From positions 9,002 to 73,001 of the forward strand of contig NZ_HE997181.1 of assembly GCF_000312425.1 (NCBI RefSeq): 64,000 nt of DNA, written 5' to 3'. Shown piece after piece: positions 1 to 8,976 of the stretch. Each line of letters starts with the position of its first letter. The first letter of the stretch is position 1. The DNA is from Reyranella massiliensis 521 (GTDB lineage: Bacteria > Pseudomonadota > Alphaproteobacteria > Reyranellales > Reyranellaceae). The translations under genes and the position numbers were made by a program. The notes under the pieces were generated by a model. That model saw only the letters and a list, made by a program, of their open reading frames with translations, made no database searches and was not told the DNA's origin.

Positions 1-779
1 CCCGACGTATCCGTGTGGCCCGTCGCCGTGATGCGCGCGTTGCCCTTGGTCTTGTAGGCCTGGGCCGCCTGCTTGATCGTGCCCAATGCCTGAGCCGACA
101 GGTTCGAGCGGTCCCAGTCGAAGAACACCATGAACGACGGCGGGGTTACCGGAGCGGCCGCTGGCGGCGGTGCAGCCGGCGCCGGCGCCGGCTGGCCGAA
201 CTTGTAGGTCACGCCCAGCATCGCGGTGATGTTGTTGTTGTTGTAGGCATTCGGGCTCGTCGTGCCGTAGTACCGGCCGTCGAGATTGACGCGCAGGCTC
301 TCGGTGACGTTCCAGCCGATACCGACGATGCCCTGATAGGCGAACTGCGTGGAGCACAGACCGCAGCCCTGGATCGTCGAGTCGACGAAGGCGATACCGG
401 CACCCGCACCGACGTACGGTGTGATCGTGGCGCCCGGCATGAAGTCGTAGAGCAGGTTGGCCATGATCGAGAGCTGGTCGACCTTGCCGTAGACATTGGC
501 GTAGCCCGTCGGGAAGGCGACATTGCCGGTGCCGTTGTTCGAACGGTAGGTGCCTTCCAACTCGATCCTGGGACCGACGAAGTCGTAACCCACGACGCCA
601 CCGGCGGCCCAGCCGGTGTTCATCTGGTAGCTGTTGTTATTCAGCAGCCAGTTCAGACCGCCTTGCGCACCGATGTAGATGCCGGGATTGGCCTGGCCTT
701 GCGAAAACAGGGATTGCGCATTCGCAGCCGCCGGCAGAGCGAGCAGGGAAGCTGCTGCAGCGAGTAGGATCTTTTTCAT
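1..779 (-). CDS. OmpA-family outer membrane protein (3' end cut by window)
   Basis: Reading leftward from the ATG at 779, the protein begins with a classic signal peptide (MKKILLAAAASLLALPAAANA, cleavage near AQS). A glycine- and aromatic-rich segment of alternating strands follows, typical of an 8-stranded beta-barrel (residues ~30-200). Next come a proline/alanine-rich linker and the start of an OmpA C-terminal peptidoglycan-binding domain, seen in the FFDWDRSNL and GHTDTSG motifs. The reading frame is open to base 1, so the rest of the OmpA domain lies outside the window. It presumably sits in the outer membrane and tethers it to peptidoglycan. The 125 bases upstream (780-904) hold only its leader and promoter region. 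The family call is firm; the exact porin or adhesin role is unknown. Confidence 0.9.
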   Translation of the reverse strand, partial: MKKILLAAAASLLALPAAANAQSLFSQGQANPGIYIGAQGGLNWLLNNNSYQMNTGWAAGGVVGYDFVGPRIELEGTYRSNNGTGNVAFPTGYANVYGKVDQLSIMANLLYDFMPGATITPYVGAGAGIAFVDSTIQGCGLCSTQFAYQGIVGIGWNVTESLRVNLDGRYYGTTSPNAYNNNNITAMLGVTYKFGQPAPAPAAPPPAAAPVTPPSFMVFFDWDRSNLSAQALGTIKQAAQAYKTKGNARITATGHTDTS

Positions 780-904
780 GTGCGGTACCCTCGTTGATGG
801 ACGCATCGCATCTACGAGGGGAAATGAGGCGAAGTTGCCGTCACTCGGGCAATGGAGGCGGAACTCCTCCATCACCGTGGCCGTAACGCAACAGTGTCGC
901 AGGT

Positions 905-1687
905 TTACTGCATGAACCAGCCGTGGCTGACAACGGCGGATTGGCCCGTAAACGCTGTGCTGGACGCTGCAGCAAAGAAAAGCACGGCGTCGGCAACTTC
1001 ATCCGTCGTGGTGAATTGTCCGTCGACCGTGTCCTTCAGCATGACGTTCTTGATCACCTGTTCTTCGGTGATGTTCAGCTCCTTGGCCTGCTCGGGAATC
1101 TGCTTGTCCACCAATGGTGTGCGCACGAAGCCCGGACACACAACATTGGCCGAGACGTTGTATTCAGCGCCTTCCTTTGCCAGCACCTTGGCGAGGCCGA
1201 TCAATCCGTGCTTGGCGGTGACATAGGGCGCCTTGAGCTTGGAAGCTTCCTTGGAATGCACGGAGCCCATGTAGACCACGCGACCATACTTCGCCTTGTA
1301 CATGTGCTTGAGGCAGGCCTTGGTGGTGAGGAACGCACCATCGAGATGGATCGCCAGCAACTTCTTCCAGTCGGCGAACGGAAAGTCGACGATCGGCTTC
1401 ACGATCTGGATGCCGGCATTGCTCACGAGAATGTCGATCTTGCCATACTTGGCGATCGTGTCGGCGACGCCCTTCTCGACCTGCGCCTCGTCGGTGACGT
1501 TCATCGCGACGGCGAAAGCATCGCCACCCTTGGCGGCGATCTCCTTGGCGGTTGCATTGGCGGCATCGAGATTGAGGTCGGCGATGACCGGCACGCCGCC
1601 TTCGGCAGCGATGCGCAGCGCGATCTCCTTGCCGATGCCCGAAGCGGCGCCGGTAACGATGGCGATACGTCCTTTGAAACGCGACAT
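905..1687 (-). CDS. bdhA: 3-hydroxybutyrate dehydrogenase (SDR family)
   Basis: A 260-residue short-chain dehydrogenase that interconverts (R)-3-hydroxybutyrate and acetoacetate with NAD. It has the cofactor loop TGAASGIG (residues 12-19), NAG (90-92) and the catalytic set Ser142, Tyr155 and Lys159. It ends in the SHGWFMQ tail characteristic of bacterial BDH rather than of generic SDRs. The reading frame runs further upstream, but the ATG at 1687 follows a purine-rich site and matches the family length. It is the last gene of an operon with acetoacetate decarboxylase and a patatin-like lipase, so it probably works in ketone body or polyhydroxybutyrate turnover in the cytoplasm. Confidence 0.93.
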   Translation of the reverse strand: MSRFKGRIAIVTGAASGIGKEIALRIAAEGGVPVIADLNLDAANATAKEIAAKGGDAFAVAMNVTDEAQVEKGVADTIAKYGKIDILVSNAGIQIVKPIVDFPFADWKKLLAIHLDGAFLTTKACLKHMYKAKYGRVVYMGSVHSKEASKLKAPYVTAKHGLIGLAKVLAKEGAEYNVSANVVCPGFVRTPLVDKQIPEQAKELNITEEQVIKNVMLKDTVDGQFTTTDEVADAVLFFAAASSTAFTGQSAVVSHGWFMQ

Positions 1688-1728
1688 GGCAGAGACTCCT
1701 TCCGTTTGAATGCGACGCCTTCCGACAA

Positions 1729-2484
1729 TCAGTCCTTGAGGTAGTCGTACACGACCTCGCCAAGGCCGAGCGTGAGGTCGGTGACGAAATGGCTGGCCGA
1801 CAGGACTTCGCGCACCGGCAGGCGCGAGACGTCGCACATCGCATGGTCGAAGAACTGCAACGCCGCCGGCCCCGACCAGGCGCCCTTCAGTGTCACGTTC
1901 TCGGTGTAGTAGCGCACCAGCTCGCAGATGCGCGGCGTGCAATCCACGTGCGGCACGATCTTGATCATGAAGTTCGGCTTGGCCAGGCTCTTCAGCAGCG
2001 GCGCATGGTCGATCTCGCGGTGCTTGTAGCCCATGGTGGCGTTGACGCAGAGCACCGAGCCGTAGTGCAGGGTGCACACCAGGGTCTCGCTCTCGTGCGC
2101 GACGCGTGGCGTGGCGAGCTTCTTGGGAAAGCCCCAGATCTCGCGACCGCCGGCAATCGGCGAATTGTCGTCGAGATACATGGCGTGCACGTAACCGCCT
2201 TCCTGCACCTCGCCGCTCTTGTCCTTGAAGCGGACCGGGATCACCTGTCCGGTCTCGGTGTAGTCGCCAAAGCCTGTCGAATCCGGCATGCGGATGAATT
2301 CGTAGTTCACCGTATCGCCCACGACTTCGAGTGGCTCGGGCACGAGCGCGCGCAGCACATCGGGATCCGTGCGGTAACTGATGACGACAAATTCGCGGTT
2401 GTAGAACTTGTACGGCCCGCGCGGATAGGCCGGGTTGTTGAGGGGCATCGCAAAGGCGTTCTTGCGGACGTCGGCCAGTTTCAT
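1729..2484 (-). CDS. adc: Acetoacetate decarboxylase
   Basis: A 251-residue protein of the acetoacetate decarboxylase family, which converts acetoacetate to acetone and CO2 through a Schiff base. The active-site stretch [11 protein letters not shown] (residues 114-124) carries the adjacent lysines 121 and 122. By family analogy the first forms the Schiff base and the second lowers its pKa. The length is normal. It lies between the lipase gene (22-base gap) and bdhA (41-base gap) on the same strand, so all three are likely co-transcribed. Some members of this fold act on other beta-keto acids. The bdhA neighbour supports acetoacetate as substrate, but this is inference. Confidence 0.92.
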   Translation of the reverse strand: MKLADVRKNAFAMPLNNPAYPRGPYKFYNREFVVISYRTDPDVLRALVPEPLEVVGDTVNYEFIRMPDSTGFGDYTETGQVIPVRFKDKSGEVQEGGYVHAMYLDDNSPIAGGREIWGFPKKLATPRVAHESETLVCTLHYGSVLCVNATMGYKHREIDHAPLLKSLAKPNFMIKIVPHVDCTPRICELVRYYTENVTLKGAWSGPAALQFFDHAMCDVSRLPVREVLSASHFVTDLTLGLGEVVYDYLKD

Positions 2485-2505
2485 CGCGGTCGTCTCCTGC
2501 TTGTC

Positions 2506-3654
2506 CTACTCGCGGCCCTGGATGGCCAGGTCGAAGGTGAATACGCCGTCCGGGCTACGGGGCCGTTGCAGCACTTCGGGATGCTTCAGCGTGCGCGCCA
2601 TGTCCTCGTAGCCGGACTTCCAATGCTCCTCCATCGTACGGCGCGAGAACTCGTAGTCCTTCGAGGCGCCCTCGTATTTGTGGGCGTGATAGATCAGGTG
2701 AATGATGTTGTAGACCTTGTCGTCGGCCGCCTGTGCCAGCAGCTCGGCCTCCGGCGTCTGGCGGAGTTCGGGCTGTACGGAGTCCAGGAGCTTGGCGGCA
2801 GCACGCCGCAGTGCCTGCATCTTCCTGAACTGGTCGGTACCAGCGCGGGTGCGGCTGGAGTAGCGGATATCCTTCTGCCGGACATCGACTTCGATCATGT
2901 CGCGCGGCAGCTCGCCCCGTGCGCTCCACAGGTCGACCTGGAAGGCCAGTGTGTCCTGCCGCGGCAGCGCGTCGAGTACCCATTGCAGCGGCGTGTTGGA
3001 GACGATGCCGCCATCCCAATAGAATTCGCCGTCGACCTCGATGGCAGGAAAGCCGGGCGGCAACGCGCCGCTAGCCATGATGTGCTGCGGGCCGATCCTG
3101 TGGGTCTGGTTGTCGAAGTAGACGAAGTTGCCGGTCTTCACGTTCACCGCGCCGACGCTGAAACGCTGTTTCTTGGCGTTGATGCGGTCGAAGTCGATCA
3201 GGCTTTCGAGCAGGCTGCGCAACGGCGAGACATCGTAGTAAGCGAGGTTGCCGGGATTGCCGGCCGGCAGCGCCAGCGGTGGTGGAAAGCGCGGCTGGAA
3301 GAAGCCCGGCGCGCCCCACATCAAGGTGCCCCACGACCGCCACTGATTGATCAGCTGATGCTGCAGATCGCTCTTGATCTGGTGCTTCTCGAAGTAGGGG
3401 ATGCCGAGCGGCGGCCGGCTGACCTGTTCCCAGAAGGCGCGTAGTTTCTCGACTCGCTGTTCCGGGGCGTTGCCGATGATCAGGGCGGAGTTGATCGCGC
3501 CGATCGAGATGCCGGCGACCCAGTCGGGGTGAAGATTGGCTTCCGCGAGGGCCTGGTAGACGCCGGCCTGATAGGAGCCAAGCGCGCCGCCGCCCTGTAG
3601 CAGCAGGGCGGTCCGTTCGAATGGAGGGCGGGTCGACACTCGTTTGATCGCCAT
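2506..3654 (-). CDS. Patatin-like phospholipase with DUF3734-type C-terminus
   Basis: A 382-residue patatin-fold acyl hydrolase. The oxyanion loop GGGALG (residues 21-26), the nucleophile elbow GISIG (Ser50) and the DGG motif with Asp214 form the complete Ser-Asp dyad. The C-terminal ~80 residues ([19 protein letters not shown] region) match the DUF3734 extension seen in many alphaproteobacterial patatins. There is no signal peptide, so it is probably cytoplasmic or membrane-peripheral. It is the first gene of the operon with adc and bdhA. That setting suggests release of hydroxy-acids or fatty acids feeding ketone body metabolism, for example from polyhydroxybutyrate granules, but the true substrate is not shown by the sequence. 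Confidence 0.9.
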   Translation of the reverse strand: MAIKRVSTRPPFERTALLLQGGGALGSYQAGVYQALAEANLHPDWVAGISIGAINSALIIGNAPEQRVEKLRAFWEQVSRPPLGIPYFEKHQIKSDLQHQLINQWRSWGTLMWGAPGFFQPRFPPPLALPAGNPGNLAYYDVSPLRSLLESLIDFDRINAKKQRFSVGAVNVKTGNFVYFDNQTHRIGPQHIMASGALPPGFPAIEVDGEFYWDGGIVSNTPLQWVLDALPRQDTLAFQVDLWSARGELPRDMIEVDVRQKDIRYSSRTRAGTDQFRKMQALRRAAAKLLDSVQPELRQTPEAELLAQAADDKVYNIIHLIYHAHKYEGASKDYEFSRRTMEEHWKSGYEDMARTLKHPEVLQRPRSPDGVFTFDLAIQGRE

Positions 3655-3763
3655 GTCGCGTCTCTCCCTCGCTCCTAACCACCGGCCGGACGATGCCTAC
3701 CTAGCATGCGTCGGGCCAGCCCGGGTGGGCTATCTCGCCGCTTCACGGTACCTAAACGGTGAG

Positions 3764-4555
3764 TCAGAGATGTGCAAACAGGCTGCGGGCACCCTCGGGT
3801 ACGCCGCCCAGGAAATCGCCGTCGAAGGCCAGGCGCTCGTGGGTGCCTTGCTCGAAGTTGATCGGGTCCTGGTACCAGCGCCGCGCATAGGTTGCATAGA
3901 CGAAGGGCCGGCGGTGAGCGGACTGGTTGGGCGTGCCGCAATGATAGAGCCTGAAGTCCCAGAGCATGCAGGAACCCACGGGAACGACCGGCGAGATCGA
4001 AGGTGCCGTTTCGTCCGGTTTTGGCCAACGGTGGCTGCCCGGCCAGAGAGTGGTCGTGCCGTGCTGCTCGTTCATCTCGACCATGGGCAAGGCGACGGTC
4101 ATCGCGTGCGGCGGCAGGAGCGGGGAGATCGCCGAGTCGAAGAGAGGCGGCCCGTCGCGATGGACGTGCTGGCGTGCTGCGCCGGGCAGGGAGAGGACCG
4201 CGCCGTAGCTTTCGAGAATGGCGTCGCGACCCATCGCCAGCCGCGCCAGAGCCACGACCGAGGGGTTGGCGTAGACCAGCGGATCGCCGAAGCCGTCGGC
4301 CATGTGCAGCGCCAGCAGCACGCGCCGGTCGCCGACCGTCAGCTTCTCCTCGCTGGGGTCGTCGCTGAAATAGGCGGCGTAGCGTGCCTCGAAGGCGCCC
4401 TTCAAAGTCGCGACCAGCCCCGTGGGCAGGACATTATCGAGGATTGCGTAGCCGTTCTTGACGAGGCAATCATGGGCCTGCCGGACCGGCTCGCTGTCGG
4501 TCAGGTCGCTTCCCGGAAGTTCCCGGGATATCTGCGTGCAGTCTATTCGGATCAT
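3764..4555 (-). CDS. Phytanoyl-CoA dioxygenase (PhyH)-like oxygenase, apparently active
   Basis: A 263-residue Fe(II)/2-oxoglutarate oxygenase of the PhyH family. The iron triad is visible as His132-x-Asp134 (HVHRDGPP) and His205 (LYHCGTPN), followed about 11 residues later by an RRPF stretch that can hold the 2-oxoglutarate-binding arginine. The start at 4555 (MIRIDC) is chosen because it aligns with the MKIDC start of the paralogue at 5607-6379; the frame upstream is an antisense shadow of the kinase gene. It is divergent from the kinase gene, with only 30 bases between starts. It probably belongs to the RiPP locus and could hydroxylate the peptide or a small molecule. That role is inference. 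Confidence 0.82.
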   Translation of the reverse strand: MIRIDCTQISRELPGSDLTDSEPVRQAHDCLVKNGYAILDNVLPTGLVATLKGAFEARYAAYFSDDPSEEKLTVGDRRVLLALHMADGFGDPLVYANPSVVALARLAMGRDAILESYGAVLSLPGAARQHVHRDGPPLFDSAISPLLPPHAMTVALPMVEMNEQHGTTTLWPGSHRWPKPDETAPSISPVVPVGSCMLWDFRLYHCGTPNQSAHRRPFVYATYARRWYQDPINFEQGTHERLAFDGDFLGGVPEGARSLFAHL

Positions 4556-4585
4556 GGATTTCGTGCCTCGCGATAAGAGACGTAA

Positions 4586-5587
4586 TTGAGTGCGGTTGCC
4601 AAGTCTTCTCAGGACCGCAGCCCCGCGCAGGGGCGCGGCCCGTATCGGCACCTCGTCTATGGTCTCGCCCTCGAAAGCGACTTCCCGTTCGTCTCGATCG
4701 GCGAGGTGCCGGACGAAGGGATGGAGACATCGATCCGTCTGACACTGGCTCCGCCTGAGTATTTTCGTCGGAAGGCTGCGCGTCCTGCCGCCAATCCCGA
4801 CGACTGGATCCAGCATGGAGTCCTGGAGGACGGCTCGGTCCATATGAAGATCAGAGGCATCTTCGAGGCGATTGTCGCAGCGGACGGTCGTTCGGTCGCC
4901 TGCATGCGGCCGGATGAGGCGGATCAGGGGTCGTTCGAGGCCAATCTGCTGAACTTCGTGTTGAGCGCGGCACTGACCCTGCAGGGCGAGGAGCCGTTGC
5001 ATGCTACCGTGCTCGCCCTTGAGGAGGGCGTGGTCGCGTTGCTCGGGCCGAGCGGCGCCGGCAAATCGACGCTCGCAGCCTTCCTGATCGGCCACGGTGC
5101 GCGACTGATCACCGACGACATGCTGCGGCTCACCTTCATCGAAGGCCGCGGCTATGCGCATTACGGGCCCAATCGGCTCAAGTTGCTCGACGAACCGGCG
5201 CAGCGTCTGCTGCCCGGCTCCATCGCGGCGGGATACTTCAACTCCTTGAGCGGCAAGCTCATGGTGCAGCCCGAAGACCCCCTCGGTTCCCGTCGAACGC
5301 CGCTGCCGCTCACGGCGCTCTTCTGGCTGGGCGACGAGCCGCCTGCCGATTCTTCCGCGGTTGGCGAGGTACGCGTAACCCGTCTTCGCGGGATGGAACT
5401 CATGCGCATCCTGACTTCTTCGGCCATGAATATCCGCGACTACAGCCCGTCGCGTCTGGCCAGGCAGCTTCGCTTCGCCGAGCGGGTCGCGCGGGCCCTG
5501 CCGGTCCACGCTCTCGTCTATCCCCGCGACTACGGGCTGCTTGGTCGCGTAGCCGAAGAAATCCGCAAGATCGTGCGTGCTTTGTGA
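4586..5587 (+). CDS. HPr-kinase-like protein of the lasso-type RiPP locus
   Basis: A 333-residue protein with an HPr kinase/phosphorylase C-terminal-type catalytic domain. It has the Walker A loop GPSGAGKS (residues 154-161), a preceding His139 and an Asp177-Asp178 pair (LITDDML), matching catalytic positions of HprK. It lacks the N-terminal HprK domain. No ATG is available near the front, so the TTG at 4586 is taken as the start. Homologues occur in lasso peptide clusters of the paeninodin type, where the kinase phosphorylates the precursor C-terminus, and in HprK-related/PqqD-related cassettes of unknown product. The gene ends 20 bases from the convergent dioxygenase paralogue. Confidence 0.82.
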   Translation: MSAVAKSSQDRSPAQGRGPYRHLVYGLALESDFPFVSIGEVPDEGMETSIRLTLAPPEYFRRKAARPAANPDDWIQHGVLEDGSVHMKIRGIFEAIVAADGRSVACMRPDEADQGSFEANLLNFVLSAALTLQGEEPLHATVLALEEGVVALLGPSGAGKSTLAAFLIGHGARLITDDMLRLTFIEGRGYAHYGPNRLKLLDEPAQRLLPGSIAAGYFNSLSGKLMVQPEDPLGSRRTPLPLTALFWLGDEPPADSSAVGEVRVTRLRGMELMRILTSSAMNIRDYSPSRLARQLRFAERVARALPVHALVYPRDYGLLGRVAEEIRKIVRAL

Positions 5588-5606
5588 GCGTCTCTGCTCG
5601 CGCTCC

Positions 5607-6379
5607 TCACGTCTGCTTCTTGATGTGGGCAAACAGGCCGCGATCGACTTCGGCTACGCCGGCGAGGAATTCGGGGCCGAGGGCCAACCTTGCCCCGGCC
5701 AGGCGCAGTCCGTAGCTGGCGTCGCGGAACCAGCGCCGGGCATAGACGGCGTGCAGCACCGTGTGCGGCCGATCCGAACGATTGGCGGTTGCGCCGTTCA
5801 GCAGCCGCGAGTCGAGGATCGCGGCACTACCCGGCGAGATCTCGAGCAGCTCGGGCACGGCTTCCTCGTTTGGCATCTTCCAGCGGTGGCTGCCTGGCCA
5901 GAGGGCGACGCGGTGCGCTCTCCCCAACGGCAGGAGGCAGGTGAGGGCATGTGCCGGCAGCAGCGGTGAGAGGTCGGCATCGAACAACGGCGGCCGTTGC
6001 GATCGATAGGCTGGGGCTCGGCATTGGGCAGAGCCACTTCGGCGCCGAAGCCCTTGAGGACCGCGCTGCGGTCGAGCGCTACGCGCACAATCGCGACGAT
6101 GGCCGGATTGGCATAGACCAGCGGTTCGGCAAAGGCGCCCGAGAGTTCGACCGGCAGGACGTAGCGCCGGCCGCCGATCTTGAAGCAATCGTCGGGTGGA
6201 TCGTGTCGGCCCGCAAAGGCAGCGTCGAGCGCAGCGAGCGTGGTTGGTGCCAGCACCCGTTCCAGGACGACGTAGCCGTCCTTCACGAGATGATCGTAGG
6301 CCTGGCGGGCTGGTTCGGTCTGAGCCAGGAGGTCGGGGGGCGCCCCCATGTCGGCGAAGCCGCCGCAGTCGATTTTCAT
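5607..6379 (-). pseudogene. Second PhyH-like gene, frameshifted and lacking all iron ligands
   Basis: This is a paralogue of the protein at 3764-4555, easily aligned from MKIDC to the ARRWF and LFAH(I/L) ends. The N-terminal ~129 residues and the C-terminal part lie in different frames. The join is at about 5994, where the complementary strand reads AACGGCC and one G appears to be missing compared with the paralogue. Independently of the frameshift, the iron triad is gone: the HRD motif is DRN (Asp126, Asn128) and the distal His is Asn (LLNGATAN). The protein, if made, should not bind iron in the usual way. Either a pseudoenzyme with a sequencing error or a decaying gene would fit. Confidence 0.8.
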
Positions 6380-6387
6380 TGCCGGTA

Positions 6388-6397
6388 CATCATGATG
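6388..6397. promoter_or_regulatory. 10-bp perfect palindrome in the divergent gap
   Basis: CATCATGATG reads identically on both strands. It lies in the 37-base gap between the starts of the second PhyH-like gene and the B2 protease gene, where any divergent promoters must overlap. It may be a regulator half-site pair. A 10-bp palindrome could also be chance. Confidence 0.25.
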
Positions 6398-6416
6398 TTT
6401 CAGGATGCTATGATAG

Positions 6417-6836
6417 GTGGCAATGAGGTCTGTCGCGACATTCCTCGCGCTGTCCGGTTCCGACCGCAGGCTGCTGCTCAGCGCTCTGGCGACGATCGCC
6501 AGGGTGCGCATTGGCTTGCGCCTGCAATCCATCGAGCGATTAAAGGCATGGTCGCAGCAGGCGAAAGCAGGCGAGATTCCAGCCGACCGGCTTTCATGGG
6601 CCGTGCAGGTCGCTGCGCGCCGCCTGCCGGGCACGAGTTGCCTGGCATCGGCGCTCGCGCTGCAACGCCTTCTCTCGCAGCAGGGCCTCGTTTCCGAGCT
6701 GCATATCGGGGTCGCCCGGCAGGCCGGGGCCTTCGCGGCCCATGCCTGGCTCACGCACCACGGTGAAATCCTGATTGGTGCGGAACAGCATGAGGATTTC
6801 ACGCAGCTCGTCGCCTGGCCTTCCAATCCGGCCTGA
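6417..6836 (+). CDS. Lasso peptide B2-type transglutaminase-like protease
   Basis: A 139-residue protein of the lasso peptide biosynthesis B2 family, a cysteine protease that removes the leader from the precursor. The catalytic pair is visible as Cys75 (GTSCLASALALQRLL) and His109 (AFAAHAWL), counted from the GTG at 6417. An acidic residue of the triad is expected in the following GAEQHEDF stretch. Translation could start at the GTG at 6417 or two codons later at the ATG at 6423. The gene is followed after two bases by the cyclase gene and is clearly coupled to it. The N-terminal part (IARVRIGLRLQSIERL) is the usual short helical extension of split B2 proteins, whose partner B1 is the PqqD-like gene downstream. 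Confidence 0.87.
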   Translation: MAMRSVATFLALSGSDRRLLLSALATIARVRIGLRLQSIERLKAWSQQAKAGEIPADRLSWAVQVAARRLPGTSCLASALALQRLLSQQGLVSELHIGVARQAGAFAAHAWLTHHGEILIGAEQHEDFTQLVAWPSNPA

Positions 6837-6838
6837 TC

Positions 6839-8614
6839 TTGTTTGCCGCGATCTACGATAGGTCGGGTCAGCCCGTCGATCGCCGGTTGCTGATGCGTGC
6901 CGGCCTTGTCGTCGAGAGCCCATCCGGTGCGCCGCAGCTTGCCTTCGTCCATTCATGCGAAAGTTTCGACGGTGAATGGCGTGGCTGCGCGAACCTGCAG
7001 GGCCGGTACTGGATTGCTGGCCGCATACGCCTCGATGCGCGTCGCGACCTGGCGGCACGGCTCGCGAAGACACTCGCGGCGATGCCACCGACGCCGACAG
7101 ACGGCGAGCTCTGCCTCCAGGCCTATGCTGCGTGGGGTGATCGCTGCGTGGAGCATCTGGCCGGCGACTTTGCCTTCGTCCTGTGGGACGGTGAGCGTCG
7201 CCGGCTGTTGGCTGCACGCGATCAGCTTGGTGTGCGTACCCTGTTCCATGCCGAGAAAGACAGTGTCTTGGTTCTCGGCGATTCTCTCGACTGGATCGTC
7301 AGCACTCCGCTCGCGGGCCAACCGATCGATCGCGAACACGACGAACAATGGATAGCCGATTTCCTGACGGCAGGCTCCAGTCTCGACGTCGAGCGGACGG
7401 TCTATCGTGCCGTGAAGCGGCTTGCGCCCGCCCATCTGCTGGAGATTTCCGACACGGCCGTAGCGGTGCGTCGCTATTGGCATCTCGAACTTGACGAACC
7501 GCTTTATCTCAAAAGTGGTGCAGCCTATGCCGAGCGGTTTCTCGAGCTGATGTCACACGCCATCGGCGACCGCTTGCCGGCGGGTCGGGTGGGCATCTCC
7601 ATGAGCGGCGGGATCGATTCGACGACGCTCGCTGTCTGCACCATCGCGGCCACGGGCGATGCTTCGCGTGTCGTTGCCGAATGCACGCACTTCGAACGGT
7701 TGATGCCGGACGACGAAGCCTCGTTTGCGAGGCTCGCAGCCAGGCATCTTGGGATCGAGCTCCACGTAAAGGCGATCGACGACTTCATCTACGATCCCGA
7801 CTGGAGCAGCCGGTCGGAGAGCTTGGCTGAACCTTCGGCCAATGTCGTCGCTCGCCATCCCGACCGGCTGATGGCTCTTGAACAGGCGCGGCGCGCGCCG
7901 GTCTGGTTCTTCGGCGAGGGGCCGGACAATGCGCTGACGTTCGAGCGCGACGCCTACTTCGCGTGGCTGGCCAGGCGTGGCGAATGGCTGCGTTTCGGTC
8001 GGGCGGCGCTGCTCTATCTCAAGGCCAAGGGAATCGGCGGATGGGGCGAGACCTTGCGCCGCTATGCTCGCCGCGGCGAATCTCCAGTGGACGGTTCCGA
8101 TGTGCCGAGCTGGCTCGACCGTGGATTGGTCGAGCGCCTGGGTCAGGAAGAACGTCTCGGGCATCTGGGAGGGGCCGGCGGTCCGGCGCATCCCTGGCGG
8201 CCCCGCGCCATCGCCTCCTTTACGGATGCCATCTGGCCTGCCTTGTTCGACGACTTCGACAGCGACGAGAGGCTGGCGCCGATGGTCTGGCGGCACCCGT
8301 ATCTCGACTTGCGCGTGCTTGGCTTCCTCCTCGCCGTTCCCCCAGTGCCCTGGGCTCGGGGAAAGCTCCTGATGCGCACCGCCATGCGTGGCCGGCTGCC
8401 CGACATCGTGCTGGGCCGCCGCAAGACGCCCCTGGTCGGTGCGCCGCTGGCCGATCTCGTTGCGGCGAGAGGCCTGCCGCCGCTATCGAACGCCCCGCAG
8501 CTTGCCCGCTATGTCGACGTCGGCGCCTTGCCTGGCCGGTTGCCCGCCGGGGCGGCACTCGATCAGCTCATCCGCGTCCATGCGCTCGATCACTGGCTGG
8601 CCCGGAACGGCTGA
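6839..8614 (+). CDS. Asparagine-synthetase-like lasso cyclase (C protein)
   Basis: A 591-residue asparagine synthetase homologue. The N-terminal ~170 residues keep the glutaminase fold (GDFAFVLWDGERRRLLAARDQLG), but the protein starts MFAAIYD instead of Met-Cys, so the glutaminase nucleophile is absent, as in lasso cyclases. The synthetase domain has the ATP pyrophosphatase loop SGGIDST (residues 256-262) and a late RRKTPL segment. Lasso C proteins adenylate an Asp/Glu side chain and close the macrolactam ring on the N-terminus. The TTG at 6839 is the start, two bases after the B2 stop. The next gene is the PqqD-like chaperone. A plain asparagine synthetase is unlikely given the missing Cys2 and the neighbours. 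Confidence 0.87.
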   Translation: MFAAIYDRSGQPVDRRLLMRAGLVVESPSGAPQLAFVHSCESFDGEWRGCANLQGRYWIAGRIRLDARRDLAARLAKTLAAMPPTPTDGELCLQAYAAWGDRCVEHLAGDFAFVLWDGERRRLLAARDQLGVRTLFHAEKDSVLVLGDSLDWIVSTPLAGQPIDREHDEQWIADFLTAGSSLDVERTVYRAVKRLAPAHLLEISDTAVAVRRYWHLELDEPLYLKSGAAYAERFLELMSHAIGDRLPAGRVGISMSGGIDSTTLAVCTIAATGDASRVVAECTHFERLMPDDEASFARLAARHLGIELHVKAIDDFIYDPDWSSRSESLAEPSANVVARHPDRLMALEQARRAPVWFFGEGPDNALTFERDAYFAWLARRGEWLRFGRAALLYLKAKGIGGWGETLRRYARRGESPVDGSDVPSWLDRGLVERLGQEERLGHLGGAGGPAHPWRPRAIASFTDAIWPALFDDFDSDERLAPMVWRHPYLDLRVLGFLLAVPPVPWARGKLLMRTAMRGRLPDIVLGRRKTPLVGAPLADLVAARGLPPLSNAPQLARYVDVGALPGRLPAGAALDQLIRVHALDHWLARNG

Positions 8615-8653
8615 CCGGACCCTATTGCCGGTGCCCGGAGGGGTCGGTAGAGA

Positions 8654-8941
8654 GTGCCTATGCTCGACATGTCCACCGTGGTGAAGAAGTCGGCCGCCCA
8701 GGTGTCGTGCGTCCTCAACGAAGAGGTTGCCGTGCTGAACGTCGAGCGCGCTCTTTACTTCGGTTTGCAGGGTGTCGGCGCCTATGTCTGGGACAGGCTG
8801 GAGGAGCCGCGTTCGGTCGCGGCGATCTGCGACGATGTGTTGGCGAATTTCGACGTGCCGCCGGACATTTGCCGGCGAGACGTCATGGGCTTCCTCGACA
8901 GCCTGTCCGAAGCCGGCCTGATCGAAGCGGTCAAGGCCTGA
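8654..8941 (+). CDS. PqqD-family peptide chaperone (lasso B1 type)
   Basis: A small PqqD-fold protein (95 residues from the GTG at 8654, 93 from the ATG at 8660). The family pattern is visible: VLNVERALYFGLQGVGAYVWD, then helices ending in FLDSLSEAGLIE. PqqD-like B1 proteins bind the leader peptide of a ribosomally made precursor and deliver it to the B2 protease and cyclase. It sits 39 bases after the cyclase gene and 35 bases before the nucleotidyltransferase gene on the same strand. Its presence is the strongest hint that a leader-bearing precursor exists somewhere in the genome. Confidence 0.87.
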   Translation: MPMLDMSTVVKKSAAQVSCVLNEEVAVLNVERALYFGLQGVGAYVWDRLEEPRSVAAICDDVLANFDVPPDICRRDVMGFLDSLSEAGLIEAVKA

Positions 8942-8976
8942 TCGCGGCGCGCGTTGCCGCCGGCGAGGAATAGACC

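Noticed and set aside
3712..3768. 18-codon plus-strand frame (MRRASPGGLSRRFTVPKR) near the RiPP locus as a precursor peptide
   Set aside because: Too short, has no leader motif (no Y-x-x-P, no Thr before a Gly core), and lacks acidic residue spacing needed for a lasso ring.
6839..8614. Ordinary asparagine synthetase (asnB)
   Set aside because: The N-terminal Cys nucleophile is absent and the gene is coupled to B2- and PqqD-type genes, which fits a lasso cyclase better.
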